From: Afipia carboxidovorans OM5 | GTDB lineage: Bacteria > Pseudomonadota > Alphaproteobacteria > Rhizobiales > Xanthobacteraceae | Reading direction: 5' to 3' | NCBI RefSeq assembly: GCF_000218565.1 | Contig: NC_015684.1 | Location: 2,418,001-2,482,000 of the forward strand | Length of the DNA stretch: 64,000 nucleotides | In this document: piece by piece, positions 1-8,603 of the stretch | Position numbering within the stretch: position 1 is the first letter of the stretch | How the letters are laid out: every line of letters starts with the position of its first letter | Translations under genes and position numbers: made by a program | Notes under the pieces: generated by a model | The model's database searches: none | Told to the model about the DNA's origin: nothing | The model's input: the letters and a program-made list of their open reading frames with translations, nothing else

Positions 1-255
1 ATGCACAGACTGGGTGACGCCGTCGAGGTTCGTCTGGTAGAAGCAGCGCCGGTTGCAGGCGCGCTGCGGTTCGAGCTTCTGTCCGAAGCGGTTCCCGCCC
101 CTCGCGGCAAGCGCGCTTTCAATGGGCGAAACCATGCCGACAACAAGCGGCGCGGCAAGCTTAAGTCCGCGTCGAAGGCCAAGGAACGAAGCCGGAAGGG
201 CAAGGCGCGCAAGAGCGGCAAAGCCAAGCCGGGCAAACCGAAACGAGGCAAGTAA
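1..255 (+). CDS. rnr: Ribonuclease R, C-terminal end (partial)
   Basis: The window opens inside this gene; the first ATG is an internal Met, not the start. The first 30 visible residues (MHRLGDAVEVRLVEA...FELLSE) match the end of the S1 RNA-binding domain of RNase R. They are followed by a tail of about 50 residues very rich in Lys, Arg and Gly, as is usual at the RNase R C-terminus. RNase R is a processive 3'-5' exoribonuclease that degrades structured RNA. Its stop codon overlaps the next start (TAATG), so it is translationally coupled to the DUF983 gene. The catalytic RNB domain lies outside the window. Confidence 0.85.
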   Translation: MHRLGDAVEVRLVEAAPVAGALRFELLSEAVPAPRGKRAFNGRNHADNKRRGKLKSASKAKERSRKGKARKSGKAKPGKPKRGK

Positions 256-701
256 TGGACAGCGCGACCGCGCAACGCCCGACGACCTGGACACCGGCCG
301 CTGCGGAACCGGAAAAGCGCGATCTCTGGACTGCGATGCTTCGCGGCGCGCGCGGGCGTTGCCCGAACTGCGGCGAAGGCAAACTGTTCCGTGCTTTCCT
401 GAAAACGCACGACCATTGCTCGGCCTGCGGCGAGACGTTCAGTCATCATCGCGCCGACGATCTGCCCGCCTATCTCGTCATTGTGGTCGTCGGTCACCTC
501 GTGGTCCCAATGATCCTGTGGACCGAAACCAACTTCGCGCCACCGATTCCAGTGCAACTTGCGATCTATCTGCCGTTCACGCTGATCATGTCGCTTGTGC
601 TGCTGCAGCCGATCAAGGGCGCGGTGGTCGGCCTGCAATGGGCGCTGCGGATGCACGGCTTCGACGAAGGCGCTGCGGACGCAAAGAACCCCTACATCTG
701 A
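255..701 (+). CDS. DUF983 family small membrane protein
   Basis: 148 residues. Two CxxC pairs (C36/C39 and C55/C58) form a likely zinc ribbon near the N-terminus. Two hydrophobic segments follow (about 72-90 and 101-119), so the protein probably sits in the inner membrane with the ribbon in the cytoplasm. This arrangement, and the position directly after rnr with overlapping stop and start, is typical of DUF983 in alphaproteobacteria. Its molecular function is not known; I infer none beyond membrane location and metal binding. Confidence 0.85.
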   Translation: MDSATAQRPTTWTPAAAEPEKRDLWTAMLRGARGRCPNCGEGKLFRAFLKTHDHCSACGETFSHHRADDLPAYLVIVVVGHLVVPMILWTETNFAPPIPVQLAIYLPFTLIMSLVLLQPIKGAVVGLQWALRMHGFDEGAADAKNPYI

Positions 702-714
702 CGCCGCACGTCGC

Positions 715-1446
715 ATGAACGCTCCCGCTGCAAATTCCGTTCACCATCCCTATTGCCGGCCGCGGGACTCCGCGACGCTCATTCTGGTGGATCGCAGCGG
801 CTCGGTGCCGAAGGTGCTGCTGGGACGGCGGCACGAAAAGGTCGTGTTCATGCCGGGCAAGCTCGTCTTTCCCGGCGGCAGCGTCGAGTCGACCGACCAT
901 CGCATTCCGCTCGCAGCCGATCTGCCCTCTGCCCTCACCGAGAAGCTTGTCGCCGGCAGCCCGAAGACGGCGCCTGCCCGCGCCCGCGCTCTTGCTGTCA
1001 CCGCCATTCGTGAGGCGTGCGAGGAAACCGGTTTGTGCCTTGGCCGCAAGCCGTCGTCGCCACTCACACCGTCACAAATGGCGGCGCTGAAGGGCGAGTG
1101 GACGCCGTTCGCGCAAGCAGGACTGCTCCCCGATCCGTCGCAACTTTATCTGATCGCGCGCGCCATCACGCCGCCAGGGCTGATCCGGCGCTTCGATACG
1201 CGCTTCTTCACCGCAGATGCGTCGGCGATCGCACACTCCGTCGGCGGTGTCGTGAATGCCAATGCCGAACTCGTCGAACTGATCTGGCTCGAGCTCGGCG
1301 CCTCGCCGCTTGCCGACATGCACCACATGACCCGAAGCGTGCTGAGCGAACTCGAGGCGCGGCTTGCCAAGGGGCCCCTCACCCACCGGGCCGAGGTTCC
1401 GTTCTTTCACTTCCGCAATGGCGAGAAGCTGCGCGACACGCTGTGA
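715..1446 (+). CDS. NUDIX hydrolase
   Basis: 243 residues from the ATG at 715, 13 bp after the DUF983 stop. An upstream in-frame ATG at 595 lies inside the DUF983 gene and is unlikely to be used. The NUDIX signature is present but split: FPGGSV at about 52-57, then REACEETGL at about 99-107, separated by a long insertion. This matches the larger NUDIX/CoA-diphosphatase-like proteins of alphaproteobacteria rather than small MutT enzymes. It likely hydrolyses a nucleoside diphosphate linked to another moiety; the substrate cannot be read from the sequence. It belongs to the rnr-DUF983-NUDIX operon. Confidence 0.85.
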   Translation: MNAPAANSVHHPYCRPRDSATLILVDRSGSVPKVLLGRRHEKVVFMPGKLVFPGGSVESTDHRIPLAADLPSALTEKLVAGSPKTAPARARALAVTAIREACEETGLCLGRKPSSPLTPSQMAALKGEWTPFAQAGLLPDPSQLYLIARAITPPGLIRRFDTRFFTADASAIAHSVGGVVNANAELVELIWLELGASPLADMHHMTRSVLSELEARLAKGPLTHRAEVPFFHFRNGEKLRDTL

Positions 1447-1487
1447 CGCGGCGGCACGCATTGCGAAACCGATAGCGGGGCATCCGG

Positions 1488-2276
1488 GTGGACGTTAGAT
1501 TTGCCGCCGTCATGACCCCGGCCACGCCTCAACCCACAAGCCAGAGCTGGTTACGGCGCGCGGGCGGCGCCGTGTCCATCCTCGTGCACCTCGGGCTGCT
1601 CGGCTTGATTATCATGGGGTCGGGCGTGAAGCTTTACGATCACGCACCGCCGCCTTCGATCGATGTCGAGCTTGTTCCGCCTAGCGAGGCTCCGCCGGAA
1701 GGCCTCAGCCTTCCGCAGCTTGATCCGACGCCTCCAGCCGAGACCGAATCCGCACAAGCGACAGAGACACCCGAGCCTCCGAAGCCCGAAGAAGCTCCGA
1801 CTCCTCTGCAAGTCATCACGCCCGCGCCCACCCCGGCAGAGCCTGCGCCCTCACCGGCCGAAGTTACCGCCTTGTCCGGCGCGCCGGTGGTCGAGCCCGA
1901 CGTGATGAACCTCTACGGCGATCCGTTCCTCACCGGCGGCGGCTTCACCGAGGAGAAGGAAGCCGCCCATCTCAAGAAGGACATCGTCGCGGCATTCCGC
2001 GCGCATCTCAAATCCTGCCTGAAGCTGCCCGCAGGCGTCGCGCCGACCGATAACGCCCGCATCGTGCTGCGGGTCGCCCTCAAGCCTGACGGCCGGTTAG
2101 CCGCGACGCCCGCGCTGATGGAGGCCAAGGCCTCGCCCAAAGGGCCGCTTATTATGAAGGCCGCGATCCACGCGCTGGAGGCCTGCCAGCCCTATGGGAT
2201 GCTGCCGGCGGACAAGTACAAGGAATGGCGGCAACTCGACCTGGAATTCACCCCGGCGGGCTTTGGCCACGGTTAA
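1488..2276 (+). CDS. TonB/TolA-like proline-rich envelope protein
   Basis: 262 residues from a GTG at 1488, chosen because a GGGG run lies about 8 bp upstream; an ATG at 1512 is the alternative. There is one transmembrane anchor (about residues 27-45, SILVHLGLLGLIIMGSG), then a Pro/Glu-rich linker (about 50-130) and a globular C-terminal domain (about 160-262) with a LRVALKPDGRLAATP stretch typical of TolA/TonB C-termini. This is the build of a periplasm-spanning energy-transducing or TolA-type protein. No tol, exb or receptor gene is adjacent, so the partner is unknown. Confidence 0.7.
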   Translation: MDVRFAAVMTPATPQPTSQSWLRRAGGAVSILVHLGLLGLIIMGSGVKLYDHAPPPSIDVELVPPSEAPPEGLSLPQLDPTPPAETESAQATETPEPPKPEEAPTPLQVITPAPTPAEPAPSPAEVTALSGAPVVEPDVMNLYGDPFLTGGGFTEEKEAAHLKKDIVAAFRAHLKSCLKLPAGVAPTDNARIVLRVALKPDGRLAATPALMEAKASPKGPLIMKAAIHALEACQPYGMLPADKYKEWRQLDLEFTPAGFGHG

Positions 2277-2465
2277 AAGTCACCGTTGTTCCCACAGAGG
2301 TAAGCCACTGGAAAATCCGGATATTTTCCGGAACAGCACGGAAAACCGGCCCTCAACCCGCCCGAAATCCTTGACTTTGGAGCATTCGACGATAGGTTGC
2401 GCCGAAACGCGGGTCGGCCTCGTCCGGCCCGCTTCAGATTCTCTGCCACCTGAGGTTTTTCGCAC

Positions 2466-2633
2466 ATGGCCAAAGCGGTCACGATCAAGGTCAAGCTCGT
2501 CTCCAGCGCGGATACCGGCTTCTATTACGTCGCCAAGAAGAATTCGCGCACCATGACCGACAAGCTGGTCAAGAAGAAGTACGACCCGGTCGCGAAGAAG
2601 CACGTCGAATTCCGTGAGGCGAAGATCAAGTAA
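2466..2633 (+). CDS. rpmG: 50S ribosomal protein L33
   Basis: A 55-residue basic protein starting MAKAVTIKVKLVSSADTGFY and ending EFREAKIK, a clear L33 match. It is a component of the large ribosomal subunit near the E site. This is the Cys-free form, lacking the zinc-binding CxxC pairs, as expected in most alphaproteobacteria. It has 189 bp of its own upstream space and a strong intrinsic terminator just downstream, so it is probably a single-gene transcript. Confidence 0.97.
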   Translation: MAKAVTIKVKLVSSADTGFYYVAKKNSRTMTDKLVKKKYDPVAKKHVEFREAKIK

Positions 2634-2659
2634 ACTTCGCACGCAACGGACGACCACGA

Positions 2660-2690
2660 CGGAGCCTTGCGGCTCCGTTTTGTTTTTGGG
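2660..2690 (+). terminator. Intrinsic terminator after rpmG
   Basis: Stem CGGAGCC / GGCTCCG with a TTGC loop, followed by TTTTGTTTTT. It lies 26 bp after the rpmG stop. Confidence 0.85.
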
Positions 2691-2720
2691 CTTCTGTTTT
2701 TGAAAACGCTCTAGCGCGCG

Positions 2721-4094
2721 TTATGCGGCAGCGGACACGACGCGATTGCGGCCATCGTGCTTGGCACGATAGAGCGCCTGATCGGCGCGCTTGAGCACAT
2801 CCCCCACCGGCTCGTGCTTCGTCTCGAGCGTCGCAAGGCCGACCGAGATCGTCACTTCGATCTGTTTGGCCCCCTTCTCGATCGGGAATGCCTCGTTGGC
2901 GATCGCGCGACGCAGCCGCTCGGCAATGATGCCCGCGACATGCTGATCGGTTTCCGGCATGACGATCACGAATTCCTCACCGCCGTAGCGCGCGGCAAGA
3001 TCGATGCCGCGGACCGATTTGCGGATACGGGATGCGAACTCCCGCAACACGTCATCGCCCGCGTCATGACCATGGGTGTCGTTGATCGACTTGAAGTAGT
3101 CGATATCGAGAATCATCAGCGCCAACGGCTTGCCACGCACAGCCGCCTGCTCTGCGAGCGTCGCGAGATGGCCCTCGAGATAGCGGCGGTTGTGCAGACC
3201 GGTGAGCGGATCGGTGATCGCCATTTCGAACGTGCTCTGCACGCTGTCACGCAGGTAGTGCGTATAACGGCGACGGCGGATCTGCGTGCGGGCACGCGCC
3301 AGCAACTCGTTCTTGTCGACCGGCCGCAGCAGATAATCGTTCACACCGATTTCAAGCCCGCGCAGAAGCTGCACATTGTTGTCGGCATTCGACAGCGCGA
3401 GCAGCGGCACATTGCGAGTGCGCTCCAGCGAGCGAGCCTGGCTGCAAAGCCGCAGGCCGTCGTAATTCTCGAGGTTGAGCGAGACGATCAGCAGATCGTA
3501 ATTGCCATCGGCTGCATGAAACAGCGCCTGCGCGGGATCGGGCTCGACATCGACCGTGTGCTCTTCGGCGAGGATCGGCGCAAGCCGCTCGTAGGACGAC
3601 GGCCGGTCCTCAACCAGCAGAATCCTTCCACCCTTGCCCTCATCGGCAATCACTTCGCGCTCGGGCGCCTGCACGCCGATCTCGCAAGAGGTGAGCGCAC
3701 GCATGCGCAACTCGTCGGTCATCATCTTCAGCCGCGTCAGCGAGCGCACGCGCGCAATCAACACGACGTCGGACACCGGCTTGGTGAGAAAATCGTCCGC
3801 CCCGGCATCAAGGCCGCGAACGCGGTCGGCGGGGCTGTCGAGCGCCGTCACCATTACGACCGGAATGAAATGCGTGCGCGGATCGGACTTGAGCTGCCGA
3901 CAGACCTCGAAGCCATCGATATCCGGCATCATCACATCGAGGAGAACGATATCACACTCCGCGCGGCGACAGATATCGAGCGCCTCCCGCCCGCAGCTCG
4001 CGGTGACGACATCGAAGTATTCCGCGGACAGACGCGCTTCCAGCAGCTTCACGTTCGCCGGCACGTCGTCGACAACCAAAACCCGCGCGGACAT
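2721..4094 (-). CDS. pleD: Response regulator diguanylate cyclase PleD
   Basis: 457 residues with the PleD layout: REC1 (about 1-120; D9, D10, phosphoacceptor D53, T83, K105), REC2 (about 155-275) and GGDEF (about 290-455). REC2 is degenerate, with LIVSLNLEN where the phosphoacceptor would be, as expected of an adaptor/dimerisation domain. The active-site motif is GGEEF at 371-375, and the product-inhibition site RxxD (R362-D365) sits five residues before it. It makes cyclic di-GMP when phosphorylated and, in Caulobacter, acts in polar development. It starts 11 bp after divK, so the two form one operon. Confidence 0.95.
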   Translation of the reverse strand: MSARVLVVDDVPANVKLLEARLSAEYFDVVTASCGREALDICRRAECDIVLLDVMMPDIDGFEVCRQLKSDPRTHFIPVVMVTALDSPADRVRGLDAGADDFLTKPVSDVVLIARVRSLTRLKMMTDELRMRALTSCEIGVQAPEREVIADEGKGGRILLVEDRPSSYERLAPILAEEHTVDVEPDPAQALFHAADGNYDLLIVSLNLENYDGLRLCSQARSLERTRNVPLLALSNADNNVQLLRGLEIGVNDYLLRPVDKNELLARARTQIRRRRYTHYLRDSVQSTFEMAITDPLTGLHNRRYLEGHLATLAEQAAVRGKPLALMILDIDYFKSINDTHGHDAGDDVLREFASRIRKSVRGIDLAARYGGEEFVIVMPETDQHVAGIIAERLRRAIANEAFPIEKGAKQIEVTISVGLATLETKHEPVGDVLKRADQALYRAKHDGRNRVVSAAA

Positions 4095-4105
4095 CTAAAA
4101 TCCCC

Positions 4106-4471
4106 TCAGCCGACGAACCGCCGGACCGTTTCAATAAATTTTCCGACCGAGATCGGCTTCGACAGGTAAGCTTCGCAACCGCCTTCGCGGATGCGCTCTT
4201 CATCGCCCTTCATGGCAAACGCGGTCACGGCCACGATGGGCGTCGCCCGCAATTCGGCGTCGTCCTTGATCCATCGCGTCACTTCGAGACCGGAAACTTC
4301 GGGGAGCTGAATATCCATCAGAATGAGATCGGGGCGATGCTCGCGCGCCAGCCTCAAGGCCTCGCGGCCGTTGCTGGTGCCGACCGTCTGATAGCCATGG
4401 GCTTCCAGGAGATCGCGGAAGAGCTTCATGTTAAGCTCGTTGTCCTCCACGATCAGGACAGTTTTGGCCAC
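4106..4471 (-). CDS. divK: Single-domain response regulator DivK
   Basis: 121 residues forming a lone receiver domain: D9/D10 acidic pair, phosphoacceptor D53 in LILMDIQLP, T83-region VTAFAMKGDEERI and K105-region LSKPIS. It has no output domain. With pleD immediately downstream this is the conserved divK-pleD operon of alphaproteobacteria. In Caulobacter and Brucella, DivK is phosphorylated by DivJ, dephosphorylated by PleC, and lowers CtrA activity through the CckA relay. It is relevant here because several CtrA-type boxes occur in the same window. Confidence 0.95.
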   Translation of the reverse strand: MAKTVLIVEDNELNMKLFRDLLEAHGYQTVGTSNGREALRLAREHRPDLILMDIQLPEVSGLEVTRWIKDDAELRATPIVAVTAFAMKGDEERIREGGCEAYLSKPISVGKFIETVRRFVG

Positions 4472-4600
4472 CCGACTTCTCCCGGTTCCGCTCGAGATTC
4501 GCTCCGCCGCCTGGCACCTGGATTAGGCGTCGCCACGCCGGAATGACTCGGGCATGATAGTTGAAATTAGTGGCCATAAGTTACGGAAAGGCAAATAGGA

Positions 4601-4891
4601 ATGGCTGAAAAACCCGGCCGGACTTCCGCGGAAGTCGCTGAAATCGTGGCGATTCGCGCGCTCGCCTTTCTTGCCGGCGATCCCGAGCGATTGGGGCAAT
4701 TCCTATCCGAGAGCGGTATCGGCCCGCAGACGCTGCGTACCGCCGCCACCGATCCGCGCTTCCTCGCAGGCGTGCTCGATTTCATCGTTCGCGACGACGC
4801 AACGGTAAAGGCGTTTTCAGATTTCTCGCAATTTCCCCCACCCACCATCGCCGCCGCATGCGAGGCGCTGGGCGGGAACGTTCATGGCTGA
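4601..4891 (+). CDS. DUF3572 family protein
   Basis: 96 residues, soluble and mainly helical, with the family features: an N-terminal helix AEIVAIRALAFLAGDPERLGQFL and a following segment SGIGPQTLRTAATDPRFLAGVLDFI. It is divergent from divK and 15 bp upstream of dinB, a location conserved in related genomes. The start has an AGGA a few bases upstream. Function is unknown; the helix-rich fold and position give no firm clue. Confidence 0.85.
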   Translation: MAEKPGRTSAEVAEIVAIRALAFLAGDPERLGQFLSESGIGPQTLRTAATDPRFLAGVLDFIVRDDATVKAFSDFSQFPPPTIAAACEALGGNVHG

Positions 4892-4906
4892 GACGGGCAC
4901 GACCCG

Positions 4907-6214
4907 ATGGATGAGGCCCCTCACCCCGCCCCCGGTTTCTGCCGGGATTGCCTGACCGATGCCGCGCCGCAGGCGATGCGCTGCACGGCGTGTGGTTCGC
5001 CGCGCCTGTTGCGGCACCCCGCGCTCGGTGAACTGAGCCTCGCCCATATCGACTGCGATGCGTTCTACGCGACCGTCGCCAAGCACGACCGGCCCGAGAT
5101 CGCCGACAAACCCGTCATCATCGGCGGCGGCAAGCGCGGCGTGGTCGCCGCTGCCTGCTACATCGCCCGCACCTACGGCGTGCGCTCGGCGATGCCGATG
5201 TACAAGGCGCTCGACCTCTGCCCGTCCGCGATCGTCATTCGCCCCGACATGGCGCGCTATGTTCAGGTTGGCCGCGAGGTACGGCAGGCGATGCGGGCGC
5301 TAACCCCGCTGGTCGAGCCGATTTCAATCGATGAGGCATTTCTCGATCTGTCCGGCACCGAACGGCTGCACGGCATGATCCCGGCAAAGGTGCTGGCGCG
5401 GTTCGCAAACCAGGTCGAGCGCGAGATCGGCATCACCGCCTCGGTCGGGCTTTCCGCCAACAAGTTTCTCGCCAAGATGGCGTCCGACCTCGACAAGCCG
5501 CGCGGCTTTGCGGTGCTGAGCCCGAGCGACGGTCAGGCATTGATGACGGACAAGCCGGTCGGCTTCATTCATGGCGTTGGCCCTGCGATGCAGGACAAAC
5601 TGCGCGACCACGGTTTCCGCCTGATCGGCGATCTGCAGCGCGCCGACGAGATCGACCTGATCCGCGCCTTCGGCGGCGAGGGCCGCCGGTTGTGGCGGCT
5701 CGCCCGCGGCATCGACGACCGCAAGGTGGTGGCGGATCGCGGCGCCAAGATGATCTCCAGCGAAACCACCTTCGAGAACGACCTTCGCGAGTTCACGCCC
5801 CTGGAGCGCATCCTGTGGGATTTGAGCGAGACCGTCTCGCGCCGCCTCAAGACAGGCGACCTTGCCGGCTCGACCATTACGCTCAAACTGAAAAGCGCAG
5901 ACTTCCGCCAGCGGACCCGCTCGCAGTCAATCGTCGCACCGACCCAGCTTGCTAACCGGATCTTCGCCATCGCCCGCGACATGCTGGCGCGCGAGACGGA
6001 CGGCACCGCGTTCCGCCTGATCGGCGTCGGCGTCAGTGCGCTGCGGTCTGCCAGCGGCAGCGACGACGAGGACTTTCTGAACGCGCGCTCTGCTCACGCC
6101 GAACGCGCGATGGATGATGTGCGCAAACGCTTCGGTGACAACGCAGTGGTGCGCGGTATCGCCTATACCCCGAGGCCCGCGAGCCCGTCATCGCTGCGGC
6201 GGAAGGATTCGTGA
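4907..6214 (+). CDS. dinB: DNA polymerase IV (Y-family) with N-terminal zinc ribbon
   Basis: 435 residues, longer than the roughly 350 of E. coli DinB. An N-terminal extension carries CxxC pairs at C12/C15 and C26/C29. Polymerase motifs follow: AHIDCDAFYATV (metal ligand D49) and SIDEAFLDLSG (D142, E143). The helix-hairpin-helix region (IHGVGPAMQDKLRDHG) and little-finger domain complete it. It performs low-fidelity translesion synthesis across damaged bases. The zinc-ribbon variant is a known alphaproteobacterial form. It is probably co-transcribed with the DUF3572 gene. Confidence 0.93.
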   Translation: MDEAPHPAPGFCRDCLTDAAPQAMRCTACGSPRLLRHPALGELSLAHIDCDAFYATVAKHDRPEIADKPVIIGGGKRGVVAAACYIARTYGVRSAMPMYKALDLCPSAIVIRPDMARYVQVGREVRQAMRALTPLVEPISIDEAFLDLSGTERLHGMIPAKVLARFANQVEREIGITASVGLSANKFLAKMASDLDKPRGFAVLSPSDGQALMTDKPVGFIHGVGPAMQDKLRDHGFRLIGDLQRADEIDLIRAFGGEGRRLWRLARGIDDRKVVADRGAKMISSETTFENDLREFTPLERILWDLSETVSRRLKTGDLAGSTITLKLKSADFRQRTRSQSIVAPTQLANRIFAIARDMLARETDGTAFRLIGVGVSALRSASGSDDEDFLNARSAHAERAMDDVRKRFGDNAVVRGIAYTPRPASPSSLRRKDS

Positions 6215-6278
6215 CAACCCCGACATTGCTGTGCAGGTTCGCCCATTCAATGATCGATCTCGCAGCAACGTCCCTTCA

Positions 6279-6299
6279 CCTCTCCCCAGCGGGGAGAGG
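6279..6299. repeat. Dispersed palindrome, copy 1
   Basis: A perfect 9-bp inverted repeat, CCTCTCCCC / GGGGAGAGG, with spacer AGC. The identical 21-bp sequence recurs at 11278-11298. It lies in the 103-bp gap between the convergent dinB and eipB and may also act as a transcription stop. Palindromes of this type are scattered through Bradyrhizobium-group genomes. Confidence 0.8.
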
Positions 6300-6317
6300 G
6301 AGCGCATCCTCGCAAGA

Positions 6318-7178
6318 TTACTTGCACGGCTTGCTGTCGCTGACTTCGAGCTTGTCGATTTTACCGTTGATGACGAAATCGTTGTAGTCGAGCACCAGCG
6401 CACGCGAGATGCCGTCCTCGTAAAGCTCGAACGACATGCCATAGATTGGCGTCTGCTCGCCGCTGCCGGGTTTAGCCGCGCGGTCGAAATAGCTCACCGT
6501 CACCGGCCAGCGCGTTACCGCTTTCAGCTTGTCGTTGGCGGTCGCAACATCGGACGATTCCGCTGCACGTCCCGCTGAAACCGGCTGCCCGATCACCACG
6601 AAGGTATTGTAGACCTTCTCGCCATTGTCCGAGCCGTCATAGACGCCAAGCTCCACAAAGCGGCGCCCTTCCTTCGCGGCGGCGATGATGCGCCGCGTCT
6701 GCTCGGTCGGGAAAACAATCTCCTTGTCGAGCGTGAAGGTCTTCGCCTGCGGCTGCTTCAGCTTCACGGTGATGGTACCATCCGACCCGCGCTCGGCAGT
6801 GCCGTTCACCAGAACGGGCGCATCGTCGTTGGTCTGGTTGACGACATTGAAGCGGTACTTTTTGCCCTGCCCATCTTCCCAGTTGGAAGAGCGCATCTCG
6901 CTCGTCGTCGCCCTGTCCTCGCCGGCTTCGATCCGAGAGACTTGACGGAAATCGGTCGAATAGCCTTCGCAGACATTGCCGCCGAATTTGTAGAGAATGC
7001 GACCGTTCGCCGAACTCACAGCGGCGTTCCCGCGCGCCTTGGCAAGGCTGAGCTCGTAGCTCGCCTCGTGCGCCATCAGCCCCATGGCGGGGGCTGCCTG
7101 CGCGTAAGCCTGCGACACAAAGCCCGCAACAGTGCCGACTATCATGGACATCCGCAATACCGCGTGTGAGCCGTTCAT
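6318..7178 (-). CDS. eipB: Cell envelope integrity protein EipB (DUF1849)
   Basis: 286 residues from the ATG at 7178; the frame stays open far upstream but that part is antisense to the RidA gene. A signal peptide ends near residue 27 (SQAYAQA). The mature part is the DUF1849/EipB beta-spiral fold, with two Cys (C70 in GGNVCEGY and C285 three residues from the end) that correspond to the conserved disulfide in EipB. In Brucella, EipB is a periplasmic protein needed for envelope integrity under stress. A conserved acidic pattern around YDFVINGKIDKLE supports the family. Confidence 0.88.
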   Translation of the reverse strand: MNGSHAVLRMSMIVGTVAGFVSQAYAQAAPAMGLMAHEASYELSLAKARGNAAVSSANGRILYKFGGNVCEGYSTDFRQVSRIEAGEDRATTSEMRSSNWEDGQGKKYRFNVVNQTNDDAPVLVNGTAERGSDGTITVKLKQPQAKTFTLDKEIVFPTEQTRRIIAAAKEGRRFVELGVYDGSDNGEKVYNTFVVIGQPVSAGRAAESSDVATANDKLKAVTRWPVTVSYFDRAAKPGSGEQTPIYGMSFELYEDGISRALVLDYNDFVINGKIDKLEVSDSKPCK

Positions 7179-7280
7179 CGTCTCTCCTTGCCAATCCGGA
7201 AATCGGGAGATATTGGCGCTGGGATTATGCCGCAACTGGGGCATAAATTGTATCACGCCTATCATCACGGAGGACCGAAT

Positions 7281-7748
7281 ATGGCGGGAGAAATCGAACG
7301 GAGACTGGCAAGCCTCGGCGTTACGCTGCCTACCCCCATCACGCCGGTTGCCAATTATGTGCCGTTCGTGCGCACCGGCAACATTCTCACCGTCTCCGGA
7401 CAGGTTTGCTTCGACGGCAACGGCAAGCTCGTCGCCAAGGGCAAGCTTGGCGCGAACGTCAGCATCGAGGAAGGCCAGGCTGCTGCGCGCGCCTGCGCCA
7501 TCAACCTGCTCGCGCAGGTCAAAGCTGCACTGGGCGATCTTGACCGCGTGGTGCGGGTGATCCGGCTCGGCGGGTTCATCAACTCCGCGCCCGATTTCAC
7601 CGAAGGGCCGAAGGTGATGAACGGCGCCTCCGACCTGATGGTCGAGGTACTCGGCGACAAGGGCCGCCATGCGCGCTCGACCGTCGGTGTCGCGGCGTTG
7701 CCGGGCGATTGCGCGGTCGAAGTCGAAGGCCAGTTCGAGGTGGCATGA
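7281..7748 (+). CDS. RidA/YjgF family protein
   Basis: 155 residues from the ATG at 7281, selected for the GGAGGA ribosome site 8 bp upstream. It is a Rid-family domain with the conserved GQVCFDGNGKLV strand, GGFINSAPDF and HARSTVGVAALP segments. The Arg in HARS matches the carboxylate-binding Arg of RidA, consistent with 2-aminoacrylate/imine deaminase activity or a related ligand. It is longer than the typical 128-residue RidA and belongs to a subgroup of less certain role. Its stop overlaps the next gene's ATGATG. Confidence 0.85.
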   Translation: MAGEIERRLASLGVTLPTPITPVANYVPFVRTGNILTVSGQVCFDGNGKLVAKGKLGANVSIEEGQAAARACAINLLAQVKAALGDLDRVVRVIRLGGFINSAPDFTEGPKVMNGASDLMVEVLGDKGRHARSTVGVAALPGDCAVEVEGQFEVA

Positions 7749-8515
7749 TGCCCTTTCGCGCACCGCGCTGGCTGACGGCAGCCCCGGTCGCGCATCGCGG
7801 GCTGCATGATCCCGCCAAAAGCATTGTCGAGAGCACGGCCTCCGCATTCGTGGCCGCGATTGCGGGTGGCTTTGCCATCGAGACGGACGTGCAGCTCTCC
7901 GAAGACGGCGAGGCGATGGTGTTCCACGACGACACCCTCGCCCGCCTCACCGAGTGCGACGATGATATTCGCACGTTACGGACGGCGGAGTTGAAAGAGG
8001 TATGCTTCAAAACTACCTCCGACCGGATGATGACGCTCGCCGAGCTTTGCGAGATGACTGCCGGGCGCGTGCCGCTGGTGGTCGAGATCAAGAGCCGGTT
8101 CGATGGCGACCGTCGCCTGGTCCGCCGCATCGCGGAGGTGGTGCGCAACTATCAGGGGCCGCTGGCGCTGATGTCGTTCGACCCCGATCAGGTGTGCGCA
8201 GTGCGCGATCATCTGCCGAACATCACGCGCGGCATCGTCGCCGAACGAACCTATCGTGAGGAAGAGTGGCAGATGCTGCCGCCGGAGAAAGTGCGCGGGA
8301 TGCTCGGCCTGCGTCACGCCTTCCACACCCGCCCGCATTTCGTCGCCTACTGGATCGATGAGTTGCCCGCCCCTGCGCCACTGATCGCGCGGCACCTGTT
8401 CGGCTGTGCACTGCTTACCTGGACCGTGCGGACAGCGGAGCAGCGTGCCCGCGCGGCACGTTACGCCGACCAGATCATTTTCGAGGGTTTCGTGCCCTCC
8501 ATTGCACGCCCTTGA
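7745..8515 (+). CDS. ugpQ: Glycerophosphodiester phosphodiesterase
   Basis: 256 residues from the first of two tandem ATGs (7745 or 7748), overlapping the RidA-like gene's stop. The GDPD catalytic set is visible: H17-R18 in APVAHRGLHD, E46/D48 in IETDVQLSEDG and H61 in VFHDDTLARLT, then VEIKS. It hydrolyses glycerophosphodiesters to glycerol-3-phosphate and an alcohol. There is no signal peptide, so it is cytoplasmic like E. coli UgpQ; the symbol is by similarity only. It is coupled to the RidA gene and followed closely by the acyltransferase-like gene. Confidence 0.87.
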   Translation: MMPFRAPRWLTAAPVAHRGLHDPAKSIVESTASAFVAAIAGGFAIETDVQLSEDGEAMVFHDDTLARLTECDDDIRTLRTAELKEVCFKTTSDRMMTLAELCEMTAGRVPLVVEIKSRFDGDRRLVRRIAEVVRNYQGPLALMSFDPDQVCAVRDHLPNITRGIVAERTYREEEWQMLPPEKVRGMLGLRHAFHTRPHFVAYWIDELPAPAPLIARHLFGCALLTWTVRTAEQRARAARYADQIIFEGFVPSIARP

Positions 8516-8603
8516 AGCGCCAGCAACAATCACGATCTAAGACAAAGACCGAGCCGCGCGCCGGACCACTCTCTTTTCACGCCGCTCGCCGGGTTACCTG
8601 CCA

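Noticed and set aside
2757..4169. A 470-codon open frame antisense to pleD and part of divK
   Set aside because: It covers real genes with clear domains on the other strand and itself shows low-complexity, His/Arg-rich sequence.
7179..7847. In-frame extension that would lengthen EipB by 223 codons
   Set aside because: It is antisense to the RidA-like gene and the signal peptide begins at 7178.
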